The notes: a model not told the origin generated them from the letters alone. DNA of 64,000 nt from Arthrobacter sp. MSA 4-2 (GCF_016405885.1 NZ_JAEKGC010000007.1:62001-126000); one strand, 5' to 3'. Positions 51,383 through 60,386 are shown, counted from the stretch's first letter. Translations and numbers: made by a program.

Positions 51383-52522
51383 GTGGCCCTGAAAAACATC
51401 GAATCCGTTCCCGGTGGCCCGGGTGAGACAGGCTCCGGACTCATCCAGCTGATCACCGCCGACGGCGTCCGCGTTCCGGAACCGGCCTACGACGCCCTGG
51501 TCGCCGATATCGACGGCGCCGCGCTTCAGGGCCTCTATGAGGACATGGTCGTCGTCCGCAGGATCGACTCCGAGGCCACGGCGCTCCAGCGCCAGGGCGA
51601 ACTGGCCCTGTGGCCGCCGCTGCTCGGCCAGGAGGCGGCGCAGATCGGCTCGGGCCGCGCGCTGCGAAGCGACGACTTCGTCTTCTCGAGCTACCGCGAG
51701 AACGCCGTCGCCTACTGCAGGGGAGTGGACCTCACCGACATTTTGCGCGTCTGGCGGGGCAATGCCTCCTCGGGCTGGGACCCCTACGCCATCAATATGG
51801 CCACTCCCCAGGTCATCATCGGAGCGCAGACCCTCCATGCCACCGGCTACGCGATGGGCATCCTCAACGACGGCGACGACGCCGTAGCGGTCACCTACTT
51901 CGGTGACGGCGCCACCAGCCAGGGCGACGTGAACGAGGCGATGGTCTTCGCCGCGAGCTTCCAGGCGCCGGTCATCTTCTTCTGCCAGAACAACCACTGG
52001 GCCATCTCCGAGCCGGTGGGCCTCCAGGCCCACGTGCCGATCGCGAACCGCGCCCCCGGCTTCGGCATCCCCTCCGTGCGGGTCGACGGAAACGACGTGC
52101 TCGCGTGCCTCGCCGTCACCCGCCAGGCCCTCGCCCGGGCACGCTCCGGCGGCGGGCCGACCTTCATCGAGGCGGTCACCTACCGGATGGGCCCGCACAC
52201 CACCGCGGACGACCCCACCCGGTACCGCGACGCCAACGAACTCGAGGACTGGGCGGCGAAGGACCCGCTGAAGCGCCTCGAGGCGCACCTCGGCTCTCTA
52301 GGCCTGTTCGACGAGGCCTTCACCGCCGCCGTGAAGGCCAAGGCCGACGCCGTCGCCGCCGAGCTGCGTGCCGGCTGCCTGGGCATGGCCGAACCCGCGC
52401 CGTCGGACGTGTTCAAGCACGTCTACAGCACCCCGAATTCCTGGCTCGACCGCCAGCAGGACCACTACGAGCGGTACCTTTCATCCTTTGCCGACAGCGC
52501 ATCCTCCGACGGGAGCTCCTGA
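51383..52522 (+). CDS. 2-oxoacid dehydrogenase E1 component, alpha subunit (pyruvate or branched-chain type)
   Basis: Thiamine-diphosphate subunit that decarboxylates a 2-oxoacid. The 379-residue protein has the TPP motif GDGATSQGDVNEA with NN about 30 residues later (CQNNHWAIS), the phosphorylation-loop region YRMGPHTTADDPTRYRD and an N-terminal LQRQGELALWPPLLGQEAAQ. These are features of the PdhA/BkdA1 family; the three-gene operon and Lrp regulator favour branched-chain oxoacids, the family pattern favours pyruvate. GTG 51383 is the start. Stop overlaps the next ATG by one base. Confidence 0.9.
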   Translation: MALKNIESVPGGPGETGSGLIQLITADGVRVPEPAYDALVADIDGAALQGLYEDMVVVRRIDSEATALQRQGELALWPPLLGQEAAQIGSGRALRSDDFVFSSYRENAVAYCRGVDLTDILRVWRGNASSGWDPYAINMATPQVIIGAQTLHATGYAMGILNDGDDAVAVTYFGDGATSQGDVNEAMVFAASFQAPVIFFCQNNHWAISEPVGLQAHVPIANRAPGFGIPSVRVDGNDVLACLAVTRQALARARSGGGPTFIEAVTYRMGPHTTADDPTRYRDANELEDWAAKDPLKRLEAHLGSLGLFDEAFTAAVKAKADAVAAELRAGCLGMAEPAPSDVFKHVYSTPNSWLDRQQDHYERYLSSFADSASSDGSS

Positions 52523-53529
52523 TGTCCACTCTTACCTTCGGCCGCGCGATCAACGCGGGCCTGCGCCGGGCCATGGACAACGATCCCAAGGTGATCCTCA
52601 TGGGCGAGGACATCGGCAAGCTGGGCGGTGTCTTCCGCATCACCGACGGGCTGCAGAAGGATTTCGGCGCCCACCGGGTCCTTGACACTCCGCTCGCCGA
52701 GGCCGGGATTATGGGCACCGCCGTCGGCATGGCCTACCGCGGCTACCGGCCCGTCGTCGAGATCCAGTTCGACGGCTTCATCTACCCGGCGTTCGACCAG
52801 ATCGTCTGCCAGGTCGCGAAGATCCACTACCGCACCCAGGGCGCGGTGAAGATGCCGATCACCATCCGGGTTCCCTTCGGCGGCGGCATCGGGTCCCCGG
52901 AGCACCACTCGGAATCGCCCGAGGCGTACTTCACCCACACCTCCGGCCTGCGCGTGATCAGCCCGTCGAACCCGCAGGACGCCTACACGATGATCCAGCA
53001 GGCCATCAGCTCCGATGACCCCGTGCTGTACTTCGAGCCCAAGCGCCGCTACCACGTCAAGGGCGAGGTCGACGAGGGCTCCGACCCGGCGGCCTCAAGC
53101 ATGGAGAAGGCGCGCGTCGTCACCGAGGGCTCCGACGTCACTCTGGTGACCTACGGGCCGCTGGTTCCCACCGCGCGCGACGCCGCGGTGGCCGCCGGCG
53201 ACGACGGCGTCTCGGTGGAAGTCATCGACCTGCGCTCGCTGGCACCCATCGACTTCGAGACCGTCGAAGCCTCCGTGCGGAAGACCGGGCGTCTCGTCAT
53301 CACCCACGAGGCCGCGCAGTCCGGCGGACTCGGAGCGGAGATCGCCGCGAGCATCACCGAGCGGTGCTTCTACCACCTCGAGCACGCACCGGTCCGGGTC
53401 ACGGGGTTCGACATCCCCTATCCGTACTCCAAGCTCGAATTCCACCACCTGCCGGACCTCGACCGCATCCTCGACGGCGTCGACCGCGTGCTCGGCCGGC
53501 CCAATTCACTGAGCGGACTTGAAAGGTAG
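52522..53529 (+). CDS. 2-oxoacid dehydrogenase E1 component, beta subunit
   Basis: Transketolase-like partner of the alpha subunit. The 335-residue protein has LTFGRAINAGLRRAMDNDP at its start, GEDIGKLGGVFR (conserved Glu of the TPP site) and VEIQFDGFIYPAFDQIV, then a C-terminal domain from about residue 200. ATG 52522 overlaps the E1-alpha stop by one base; its own stop overlaps the E2 GTG by one base, so all three genes are coupled. Substrate as for the alpha subunit. Confidence 0.92.
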   Translation: MSTLTFGRAINAGLRRAMDNDPKVILMGEDIGKLGGVFRITDGLQKDFGAHRVLDTPLAEAGIMGTAVGMAYRGYRPVVEIQFDGFIYPAFDQIVCQVAKIHYRTQGAVKMPITIRVPFGGGIGSPEHHSESPEAYFTHTSGLRVISPSNPQDAYTMIQQAISSDDPVLYFEPKRRYHVKGEVDEGSDPAASSMEKARVVTEGSDVTLVTYGPLVPTARDAAVAAGDDGVSVEVIDLRSLAPIDFETVEASVRKTGRLVITHEAAQSGGLGAEIAASITERCFYHLEHAPVRVTGFDIPYPYSKLEFHHLPDLDRILDGVDRVLGRPNSLSGLER

Positions 53530-55046
53530 TGGCAGGCGTGATCAAGGAGTTCCGGCTTCCGGACCTGGGCGAAGGCCTCACGGAATCTGAAATCGTCAGC
53601 TGGCATGTGGCGGTGGGGGACACCGTCGAGCTGAACCAGATCATTGCCGATGTGGAGACCGCGAAGGCCGTCGTCGAACTGCCCTCGCCCTACGCAGGCG
53701 TCATCGCCGAGCTTCACGAACAGCCCGGCACCGTCGTCGAGGTCGGCGCGCCGCTGGTGTCCTTCGAGGTGGCCGGGCCCGCCGGAGCGCCGCCGTCCAT
53801 CGGCAGCGCCGCGTCCGGCGGGGACACCGGAGCCCCCGCCAAACGTGAGCCGAACCTGGTGGGATACGGTGCCGCTGTCGAGAAGGGCGGGCGGCCCGAA
53901 CGGCGTGCCCGGCGCTTCGCGTCCCAGCTTTCGGGTGGCTTGAATCCGGCCGGAGGGTCCGCCCTTCCCGGGTTGGCCGAAAGGGTCGGATCCGCACCGA
54001 TGATCGCGGCCGTTCCTGCCGTTCCTGCCCGCCCTGCAGTCGAGGCCGTGCCCGTGGCTCCTGTCCTCGAATCCGCCGGTTCGCTCCCCGCCTCCCCGGT
54101 CCGAACGATCAGCGGCGAGCGTCCGCGCTCGACTCCTCCGGTGCGGAAGCTGGCTCGCGATCTGGGCATCCGCCTCGAGGGGGTTCCGGGAACCGGGCCC
54201 GGTGGGCTGATCACCCGAGACGACGTCCTGGCAGCCGCGCAGGGGGCTTCCGCATCCGACGGCGCGGGCAACGGCGGCAGCGTCGCACCGGCATCGGTCA
54301 TCCCCTCACCGGTCAACCCCTCACCGGCCGGGGCACAGGACACTGCCCGGGAGACCCGCACACCGATCAAGGGGATGCGCAAGCACACGGCGGCGGCCAT
54401 GGTGGCCAGCGCCTTCACCGCGCCGCACGTGACGGAGTTCCTGACCGTCGACGTCACGCCCACTATGGAACTCATCGGCCGGGTCAAGGAATCGAAGGCG
54501 TTCGCGGGTGTGCGGATCACGCCGCTGACGATCGTCGCGAAGGCGCTGTGCATCGCCCTTCGGCGCAACCCGACGCTGAACTCCCGCTGGGACGAAGCAG
54601 CCGGGGACATTGTGCAGTTCAACTACGTGAACCTCGGCATCGCCGCTGCAACACCGCGGGGACTGCTAGTGCCCAATATCAAGGACGCCCAGGAGCTCAG
54701 CCTGATGGATCTGGCTGGAGCGCTGACGGGCCTCACCGAGCGGGCACGCGCCGGCAAGACGGGTCCTGCGGATCTTTCGGGCGGCACGATCTCCATTACG
54801 AACATCGGTGTTTTCGGGATCGACGCCGGAACGCCGATCCTCAACCCCGGGGAAGCGGCGATCCTTGCCATGGGAGCAGTCCGCCGCATGCCTTGGGAAT
54901 ACGAGGGGCAGATCGCACTGCGGTCCGTCATGACCCTGAGCCTCTCCTTCGATCACCGGCTGGTCGACGGCGAGCAGGGTTCGCGGTTCCTCGCCGACAT
55001 CGGCGCCATCCTGGCCGACCCGGGGATGGTCCTCACGATGGTGTGA
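53529..55046 (+). CDS. 2-oxoacid dehydrogenase E2 component (lipoamide acyltransferase)
   Basis: Core subunit of the complex. Domains in order: one lipoyl domain with Lys46 in DVETAKAVVE, an Ala/Pro/Gly-rich linker, a peripheral-subunit-binding domain (VRKLARDLGIRLEGVPGTGP, about 205-240), another linker, and the acyltransferase domain with LSFDHRLVDG at the end (catalytic His and Asp). 505 residues. GTG 53529 overlaps the E1-beta stop. No E3 (lipoamide dehydrogenase) gene is nearby. Confidence 0.94.
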   Translation: MAGVIKEFRLPDLGEGLTESEIVSWHVAVGDTVELNQIIADVETAKAVVELPSPYAGVIAELHEQPGTVVEVGAPLVSFEVAGPAGAPPSIGSAASGGDTGAPAKREPNLVGYGAAVEKGGRPERRARRFASQLSGGLNPAGGSALPGLAERVGSAPMIAAVPAVPARPAVEAVPVAPVLESAGSLPASPVRTISGERPRSTPPVRKLARDLGIRLEGVPGTGPGGLITRDDVLAAAQGASASDGAGNGGSVAPASVIPSPVNPSPAGAQDTARETRTPIKGMRKHTAAAMVASAFTAPHVTEFLTVDVTPTMELIGRVKESKAFAGVRITPLTIVAKALCIALRRNPTLNSRWDEAAGDIVQFNYVNLGIAAATPRGLLVPNIKDAQELSLMDLAGALTGLTERARAGKTGPADLSGGTISITNIGVFGIDAGTPILNPGEAAILAMGAVRRMPWEYEGQIALRSVMTLSLSFDHRLVDGEQGSRFLADIGAILADPGMVLTMV

Positions 55047-55460
55047 CGGCTGTCGCCGCACCCCGCCGGGATGCCCGGGCACCAGGACGGTTTGCCGCAG
55101 GGGCCCGGCGCGGCCCCGCATCGTCCAGCGTGGGATCAGCGGGCGTAGGCTCCTGCCGCTGCCTGAAATCCACGGAAATACTGTGGCTTTCGAGGCGGCC
55201 GGGTTGACGGCGGGAGTAGAGTCGGGAAATCAACAGAAGGGCACCGGTCGGACACCGGCCCCGCCTGCATGGAGGTGCACGCTCCGCCAGGAGCGGGCGG
55301 CGCGCCGGGTGGCCCGATCCACTCAAATTCCAATGTCCAACGTCGCAGCAACCGGTGCGCCGCGGATCGTCCTCCAATCGACTGCGCAGATGGGCGGGGA
55401 CGTGGGGCCGGTCGGCGGCGGCAGATGACCAGAACGGGAGCAGCGACGTGAGGGCGGACG
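55047..55460. other. 414-bp intergenic stretch, no supported gene
   Basis: The region between the E2 gene and the GAF-ANTAR gene contains a short open frame at 55183-55428, but it has no ribosome binding site and a composition unlike coding neighbours. TTGACG (55204-55209) and TAGAGT (55217-55222) occur but are too close to work as one promoter. I see no hairpin pair of the ANTAR-target kind. Confidence 0.5.
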
Positions 55461-56234
55461 GTGATTGAGTCGAATTCCCAGGCGGGGGACCAGCCGCGCG
55501 ACATGGGGGATCTCGCCGATCAGCTGGGCCTGCTCGCGCGCGAGCTGCAGAAGGAGCAGGACACCGAGGCTGTCCTCGAAGACATCGTGCGGGCGGCGAT
55601 CCGGTTGATCCCCCAGGTGGCGCACGCGTCAATCAGTCTGGTGAGGGCTCGCCGGACGGTGGAGTCCCGGGCCGCATCCGGCGACCTGCCCCGCAGGGTC
55701 GACGCAGTCCAAAGTGAAACCGGTCAGGGTCCGTGCCTTGATGCCGCCTATGAAGAGCAGATGGTCCGGGTTCCCGATATGGGCAGCGAAACCCGCTGGC
55801 CCAGATTCGCCCGGCGGGCCTGGGACCTGGGTGCCCGGAGCATGTTGTCGTTCCAGCTGTTCGTTGAGGGCGACACTCTTGGGGCACTCAATCTCTATGG
55901 TGCCGAGGTTGGCGCTTTTGATGACGAGAGCGAGCAGATCGGGCAGCTGGTCGCTGCCCATGCCGCCGTCGCATTTGCCGATGCCCTGGAGATCAGCCAG
56001 CTCAATCAGGCCCTCGTCAACCGGGATGTGATCGGCCAGGCCAAGGGGATCCTGATGGAACGCTTCAAGATCAGTGCACCACAGGCCTTCGTGCTGCTCT
56101 CGGCCGTGAGCTCAACAACGAATACGAAGCTTCAAGTGGTCGCCGAACAGCTCGCCGACACCGGCGATATCCGGCTGAACGGCAATGGTCACGGCAACGG
56201 CAACGGTCACGCGCAGGCGGCAGCCGGAGGGTAG
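55461..56234 (+). CDS. GAF and ANTAR domain protein (RNA-binding antiterminator)
   Basis: A 257-residue regulator. Residues about 25-165 form a GAF domain (ASISLVRARRTVESRAASGD and MLSFQLFVEGDTLGALNLYG). Residues about 170-235 form an ANTAR domain (ALVNRDVIGQAKGILMERFK, then PQAFVLLSAVSS), which binds dual-hexaloop RNA hairpins to stop termination. The tail is a His/Asn/Gly repeat (NGHGNGNGHGN-type). GTG 55461 follows GAGGG. It heads a stretch of small, mostly unknown genes. Confidence 0.88.
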   Translation: MIESNSQAGDQPRDMGDLADQLGLLARELQKEQDTEAVLEDIVRAAIRLIPQVAHASISLVRARRTVESRAASGDLPRRVDAVQSETGQGPCLDAAYEEQMVRVPDMGSETRWPRFARRAWDLGARSMLSFQLFVEGDTLGALNLYGAEVGAFDDESEQIGQLVAAHAAVAFADALEISQLNQALVNRDVIGQAKGILMERFKISAPQAFVLLSAVSSTTNTKLQVVAEQLADTGDIRLNGNGHGNGNGHAQAAAGG

Positions 56235-56297
56235 GGCCAAACGGTCGGCTGTCGACGCGGGTGGCACGCGGGCGCAGCCGAAGGGTGCGGCCGGTGA

Positions 56298-56627
56298 TCA
56301 GCTGTCGACGCGGGTGGGTCGCAGCCGGGACCTCAACCTTGCAGGTGGTGCCGGAGGTGACTGCCGGCGCAGGTTGGAACGGTGTTCAGGGCTGTAGGGG
56401 GCGCGGCAGCAGTGGTAGCTCGCGCCCGTGAACATATCGTCGATGAGTTCATTGACGGCCTGCGAGATGCAGTCGCGCTCCTGAGCGGGGAGCTGAATCA
56501 GCCCATGCAGGTACGCATCGACCTCAAGCTCGTCCATCGAGCCGCCCATGTTCAGGTAGTGCTGGACGACCTCACCGAGGGACAGGCCGGAACACTCGAG
56601 GGCCTCGTAGGTGCGCTGGTGCTGCAT
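56298..56627 (-). CDS. Hypothetical protein (109 aa)
   Basis: No family recognised. The first 70 residues look globular and helical (LSLGEVVQHYLNMGGSMDEL, then DCISQAVNELIDDMF); two adjacent Cys follow (SYHCCRAP) and the tail is Arg/Pro-rich. AAGGGA lies 8 nt before ATG 56627, and the frame opening upstream to 56750 is Gly/Arg-rich and rejected. No neighbour on the same strand is close enough to call an operon partner. Confidence 0.6.
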   Translation of the reverse strand: MQHQRTYEALECSGLSLGEVVQHYLNMGGSMDELEVDAYLHGLIQLPAQERDCISQAVNELIDDMFTGASYHCCRAPYSPEHRSNLRRQSPPAPPARLRSRLRPTRVDS

Positions 56628-56806
56628 GAGTCTGTCCCTTGGGTGAGTCGGCGGCGAAAGCGGCCGGCGCCCCTGCCTAAGGCCGCCCCCTGACCCGTCA
56701 TTCGGGACTCCTGCTTTCCGTACTCTCCCATTGTGTTCCCCACACCTCAAGGAGCCCCCGCGGAAACCCTATGATTTACCTCAAGAATGAGCGGTCGGCA
56801 CGCCGC

Positions 56807-57424
56807 TCAGCCGCCGGCAGCGGCGAGGAACCGGTCGCGCTGATGGGGGAGGAGCAGGCGCAGGAACTGGGGGTTCTCCCGCAGGAACTCCTGGGATTCG
56901 GCGCAGTATGGTGCAATATCGAGGCGCCGGCGGTGGGCGTTCATCAGGACGGCCTGCATCAGCACGGGCTCGAGTCCCATGGAGCGGAACCGGCGGTCAA
57001 TGACTGCCTGGATCAGCAGGACTTCGCCGCCGCGCAGCTCGTATTTTACGTACCCGGCCATCAGGCCGTCCCGGTACAGCTCGAACCGCGAGTACAGCAC
57101 GTTGTCGCGGAAGGTCCCCCGCTGGCCCGCCGACTCCACCGGTACCGGAGCCTGCGCCGTCTGCTCCCTGTTTTCCAACTCCTCGACGAGGGCCTCGTAA
57201 CGCTCCCGCACCTCAAGCGGTGGGTACGCGGTATCCATGAGTTGGTAGGTCTGGTTGCACATGGTGCGCAGCTGCCGGGTGGACAGCGCGGAAAGGTCCG
57301 TGGGGAACTGGACTTCGCCTGCGGACGAGCCGGACACAGTCACCGGCTGGGGGACGTGCCCCCACAGTGCGGCAGGGGCGTCAAGGTCGGACGTGGGGAA
57401 ATGAACATGCAGAGCGTTGTTCAT
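56807..57424 (-). CDS. GNAT-like acetyltransferase (YjdJ/Acetyltransf_CG type)
   Basis: A 205-residue protein. The last 95 residues match the small GNAT-like YjdJ fold: AGYVKYELRGGEVLLIQAVI, then FRSMGLEPVLMQAVLMNAH and the typical IAPYCAESQEFLRENPQ ending. The N-terminal 100 residues are an extra region of unknown nature. GGAG precedes ATG 57424. Function of these mini-acetyltransferases is unknown. Lies in the accessory-looking block 55.4-60 kb. Confidence 0.7.
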   Translation of the reverse strand: MNNALHVHFPTSDLDAPAALWGHVPQPVTVSGSSAGEVQFPTDLSALSTRQLRTMCNQTYQLMDTAYPPLEVRERYEALVEELENREQTAQAPVPVESAGQRGTFRDNVLYSRFELYRDGLMAGYVKYELRGGEVLLIQAVIDRRFRSMGLEPVLMQAVLMNAHRRRLDIAPYCAESQEFLRENPQFLRLLLPHQRDRFLAAAGG

Positions 57425-57548
57425 GAGAACTCCATGGTCGAGGGGCCACAGGCCTCCTGCTCGACCGGTCTCCTCAGTCTAGGTCGGAAGTCCGGAAAGC
57501 GAAAGGTCAGGGGGCTTATTAATTTCCCGGGCGTGCGGAATTGCCCCG

Positions 57549-57971
57549 CTATGGCCCCTGCCGGGCCCTGAACCGCTCCTCGTAAATGCGCTCTGCCTCC
57601 TCCAGGACGGCTGAATCGAGCCGCCCTAGGGGACGGATGTCGGTTAGGAGGGGCTCGCAGTCCGGTCCGCGGCCGGCACAGGTTCCAGCGAGGATCCAGG
57701 CATGGCGGTCCCGCCGTTCGCTCAGGTGCTTGTACTGGCAGATCTGACGGGCCAGCCAGTCTTTAAGTGGGCGGGTCCACCAGGCTTCCGGTGTCAGGGG
57801 GTTCACCGAGAGACCGGGGAGTGCCAGCCCGCTTTCGGTGTCGGTGCTCTGTGATCCGGAGTCGGCCTCGAACCCTTTCGAGTAGCGCAGGCAAACGCCG
57901 TCCACCGTCGTGACCAGCCGCTCGAGTTCGGCCAGATCCTTCACGAGGTTTTCTTTCGCTGTGGTTGTCAT
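57549..57971 (-). CDS. Hypothetical protein, DUF6098-like (140 aa)
   Basis: A 140-residue cytosolic protein found in actinobacteria; I believe it belongs to the DUF6098 type, on the pattern VDGVCLRYSKGF, LPGLSVNPLTPEAWWTRPLK and EEAERIYEERF. There is no signal peptide. Conserved Trp and Cys residues suggest a folded protein, perhaps with ligand binding; no function known. ATG 57971 is chosen because AAAGGCGG lies upstream; the ORF extends further but with odd composition. A perfect palindrome lies 150 bp upstream. Confidence 0.6.
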   Translation of the reverse strand: MTTTAKENLVKDLAELERLVTTVDGVCLRYSKGFEADSGSQSTDTESGLALPGLSVNPLTPEAWWTRPLKDWLARQICQYKHLSERRDRHAWILAGTCAGRGPDCEPLLTDIRPLGRLDSAVLEEAERIYEERFRARQGP

Positions 57972-58120
57972 TGCCGCCTTTCGCGTCCGCCTATCGAAAG
58001 GAACTCCGGATCGGCCCGCATTCGACTCCGGACTGAGCCAGGGTGCGTGGCGCCCCGGTGTCCGGCAATCGGTCACCAGGTGCCCGTCACGACGCTGGTG
58101 GAGGGTCCTCCGATGAAGTC

Positions 58121-58134
58121 CTAAGCATGCTTAG
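58121..58134. promoter_or_regulatory. Perfect 14-bp palindrome CTAAGCATGCTTAG
   Basis: The sequence is its own reverse complement and lies between the lipoprotein stop (58214) and the start of the DUF6098-like gene (57971), both minus-strand. Symmetry without a loop suggests a protein-binding site rather than a terminator. The factor is unknown. Confidence 0.5.
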
Positions 58135-58213
58135 TAGATTCAAGGATGCTCGACGGCGCCTGCCCGGTCAACAACTATCCCAGCGGCCGGATGCGACCTG
58201 CGCGGGACCCGGG

Positions 58214-58585
58214 TCAGGTGGCGGATGGCTCCGGTTCCTGTCCGCATGCTCCACGGAGTTCGGACAGGGCGTCGTCGGGCACCGCGTCGCCGGCCTCGGC
58301 CAGCCGATCCGCCGGCGCGAGAATCTTCTCGGGTACGCCGGCGGTTCGAGCGGGAGCGATGAGGCCGCCGAGGAGTTCCTTGTCCTGCGCGCTGACCAGG
58401 CCATCCTCGGTCACTTTGCAGATCTGCTCCTTGACCTCACCTGCTGCGGCGGTCGCGGCCGAGGACACGGCGTCCCGGGCTGTGTCCTCGACCTGGGCGC
58501 ACGCTCCCAGCAGTGCGGCGAACGGAACCACGAGCAGGGCGAGGCGCCACTGTTTACGGCCGGGGGTGTGGGTCTGGACGGTCAT
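58214..58585 (-). CDS. Small lipoprotein (123 aa)
   Basis: A 123-residue exported lipoprotein: signal peptide with lipobox LLGAC (Cys at about residue 29), then a short Ala-rich, acidic domain. No family recognised. AAGGAG is spaced for ATG 58585 (a TTG three bases earlier is also possible). It precedes the DUF6098-like gene on the same strand. Confidence 0.65.
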   Translation of the reverse strand: MTVQTHTPGRKQWRLALLVVPFAALLGACAQVEDTARDAVSSAATAAAGEVKEQICKVTEDGLVSAQDKELLGGLIAPARTAGVPEKILAPADRLAEAGDAVPDDALSELRGACGQEPEPSAT

Positions 58586-58671
58586 CAATGATTCTCCTTG
58601 GTTCTGCGGAAGGGCGGCATGGGACGCCGGACGACGCGCGATAGGTTGATATCCCCTCTGCTGGGGAAGAT

Positions 58672-59985
58672 TCAGGTGGCCGGAACCGCTGTGATCTTTC
58701 CTTCCCGGAAGGCATCGACGAACAGTGAATGGTCCCGGCGGACCTCGGCCGCGTAGGCGGTGGCGAAGTCGATGATGTCTTCGATGAACTCCTCCTCACG
58801 GCCCTCAAGCAATTCAATGATCGCAGTTTCGATGCGGAAGGGCACGAGGTCGTGGTCACTGTCCTCGTCGCTGGCACAGTGGATCTTGGCGGTGGCCTGG
58901 CCGAGGCTGGCCAGGACGGCTTCCATCTGGGACGGCTCGGTCAGGTCCTCCCAGTCAAGGTCCCGCTTGTAGGGGGAGAGTTCGCCGACGACGAAGGACA
59001 CCCCGTCGATCGTGGTGTAGCCCAGGAAGGGGTCGGTGTGGGTTTGGAGTGAGCGCTGGCTGATGACCGCGCGGTGGCCGTCGTCAATGAAGTAGGAGCG
59101 TACCCGTTCATCGGAGACGATCCTGCTGGGCGCGGCGACGTTCGACTGCTTCATGGCGAGGATGATGTCGTTTTCCTGGGCCTCGTCGAAGCCTTCGATG
59201 AGGACGTTGTAGGCTGGCAGGCCCGCACTGCCGATGCCGAAGCCCTTCTTGCCGACGATTCCCTTCACCCGGTAGAACACGCGCCGTCGGGACCGTTCGC
59301 TGTCGGGGATGGTGGTCAGGTATTCCTCGAACGCGGCGTCGACCTTTCGGTACTCGGCCTCCTCAAGCGTGCGGATGGAACCGTCCTCGCGGAAGTGCCG
59401 TTCGTAATCCTCGATCCGGGTCAGTGCGTCGAGCAGCACCGTTCGTTTGGAGGCCCGGGCCTCCTGCAGGACGGCGCGGATCGCCCCGTCGGTGTTGGCG
59501 AGGCCGAAGGCGAAATCGGCGTCTTCGGCACGAACATAGTCGCGCACCCGGTCAAGGTAGGCCTGAAGGTAGACCCTGGCGAGGTCGTGCACGGCCCGGG
59601 TGGGCAGGGCCTTCTGCCAGCACAGCAGGGCAAGGGACGCAGCGAAGCGGCGGAGGTCCCAGGAGAAATGGCCCACGTAGGCCTCGTCGAAGTCGTTGAC
59701 GTCGAAGGTCAGGCGTCCTTCATTGCTCATGTAGGTGCCGAAGTTTGCGGCGTGCAGGTCACCGTGAATCCACACACGGCTGGTGCGCTCGTCCGCCCAG
59801 CGGTCGTCGAGGTCCGCCATATCGGCGTAGAAGAGGGCGGCGCTGCCCCGGTAGAACGCGTAGGGGTCGGCGGCCATCTTCCGGAACCGGGCACGGAAAG
59901 CGTGAGGATCGGCCTCCATCAGTGCCTCGTGGGCTTCCACAAGGGTGTCGATGATGAGTTGTTGGCGGCGCGTGGAGTCGACCAT
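58672..59985 (-). CDS. DUF2252-family protein
   Basis: A 437-residue cytosolic protein of the DUF2252 family, related in fold to phosphotransferases (APH-like). The key blocks are WIHGDLHAANFG and DVNDFDEAYVGHFSWDL, which look like kinase catalytic and metal-binding loops. FYRVKGIVGKKGFGIGS is a further conserved region. Function unknown. ATG 59985 lies 6 nt after TAGTCT. Convergent arrangement with nothing upstream but a minisatellite. Confidence 0.88.
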   Translation of the reverse strand: MVDSTRRQQLIIDTLVEAHEALMEADPHAFRARFRKMAADPYAFYRGSAALFYADMADLDDRWADERTSRVWIHGDLHAANFGTYMSNEGRLTFDVNDFDEAYVGHFSWDLRRFAASLALLCWQKALPTRAVHDLARVYLQAYLDRVRDYVRAEDADFAFGLANTDGAIRAVLQEARASKRTVLLDALTRIEDYERHFREDGSIRTLEEAEYRKVDAAFEEYLTTIPDSERSRRRVFYRVKGIVGKKGFGIGSAGLPAYNVLIEGFDEAQENDIILAMKQSNVAAPSRIVSDERVRSYFIDDGHRAVISQRSLQTHTDPFLGYTTIDGVSFVVGELSPYKRDLDWEDLTEPSQMEAVLASLGQATAKIHCASDEDSDHDLVPFRIETAIIELLEGREEEFIEDIIDFATAYAAEVRRDHSLFVDAFREGKITAVPAT

Positions 59986-59991
59986 GGAGTC

Positions 59992-59997
59992 AGACTA
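59992..59997 (-). promoter_or_regulatory. Leaderless-type -10 box of the DUF2252 gene
   Basis: Minus-strand TAGTCT is followed by GACTCC and ATG 59985. Same layout as the other leaderless boxes. Confidence 0.6.
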
Positions 59998-60031
59998 CCC
60001 TCGCTCCGGCGGGTGCGGCGGGCTCTCTAGG

Positions 60032-60185
60032 GACGTGGCGGATGTTGTGCGTGCGGCGGGCGCTGTGGGGACGTGGCGGATGTTGTGTGCGCGGCGGGCG
60101 CTGTGGGGACGTGGCGGATGTTGTGCGTGCGGCGGGCGCTGTGGGGACATGGCGGACGCGGCGGGCGCTGTGGGGATGTGGCGGG
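60032..60185. repeat. Minisatellite: 38-bp unit in three copies plus a 29-bp copy
   Basis: Units containing GTGGCGGATGTTGTG and GCGGCGGGCGCTGTGGG start at 60032, 60070, 60108 and 60146; the fourth is shortened to 29 bp and a partial fifth follows. It lies in a 400-bp gap (59986-60386) without a gene. The unit length is not a multiple of three. Confidence 0.95.
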
Positions 60186-60386
60186 GAGGACTGACAGGGG
60201 CGGGATGGGCAGGTGCCGGATTGGTGGAGCCGGGCGGGCAGCCCGGGGTACGCTTCGTCGGAAATCTGACGGTCGACGGAACCGGCCAGCTGGTCCGTTC
60301 CGGCTCGTGAAGCGGCCGCCCCGGCCGGACAGCGCGCAGACCGCGTGCAGACCGCGCAGAGTGCCCCGCGTACCCGAAGGAGAAGC

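Noticed and set aside
55183..55428. Possible 81-residue gene before the GAF-ANTAR gene
   Set aside because: No ribosome binding site and no recognisable protein pattern; composition differs from neighbouring coding regions.
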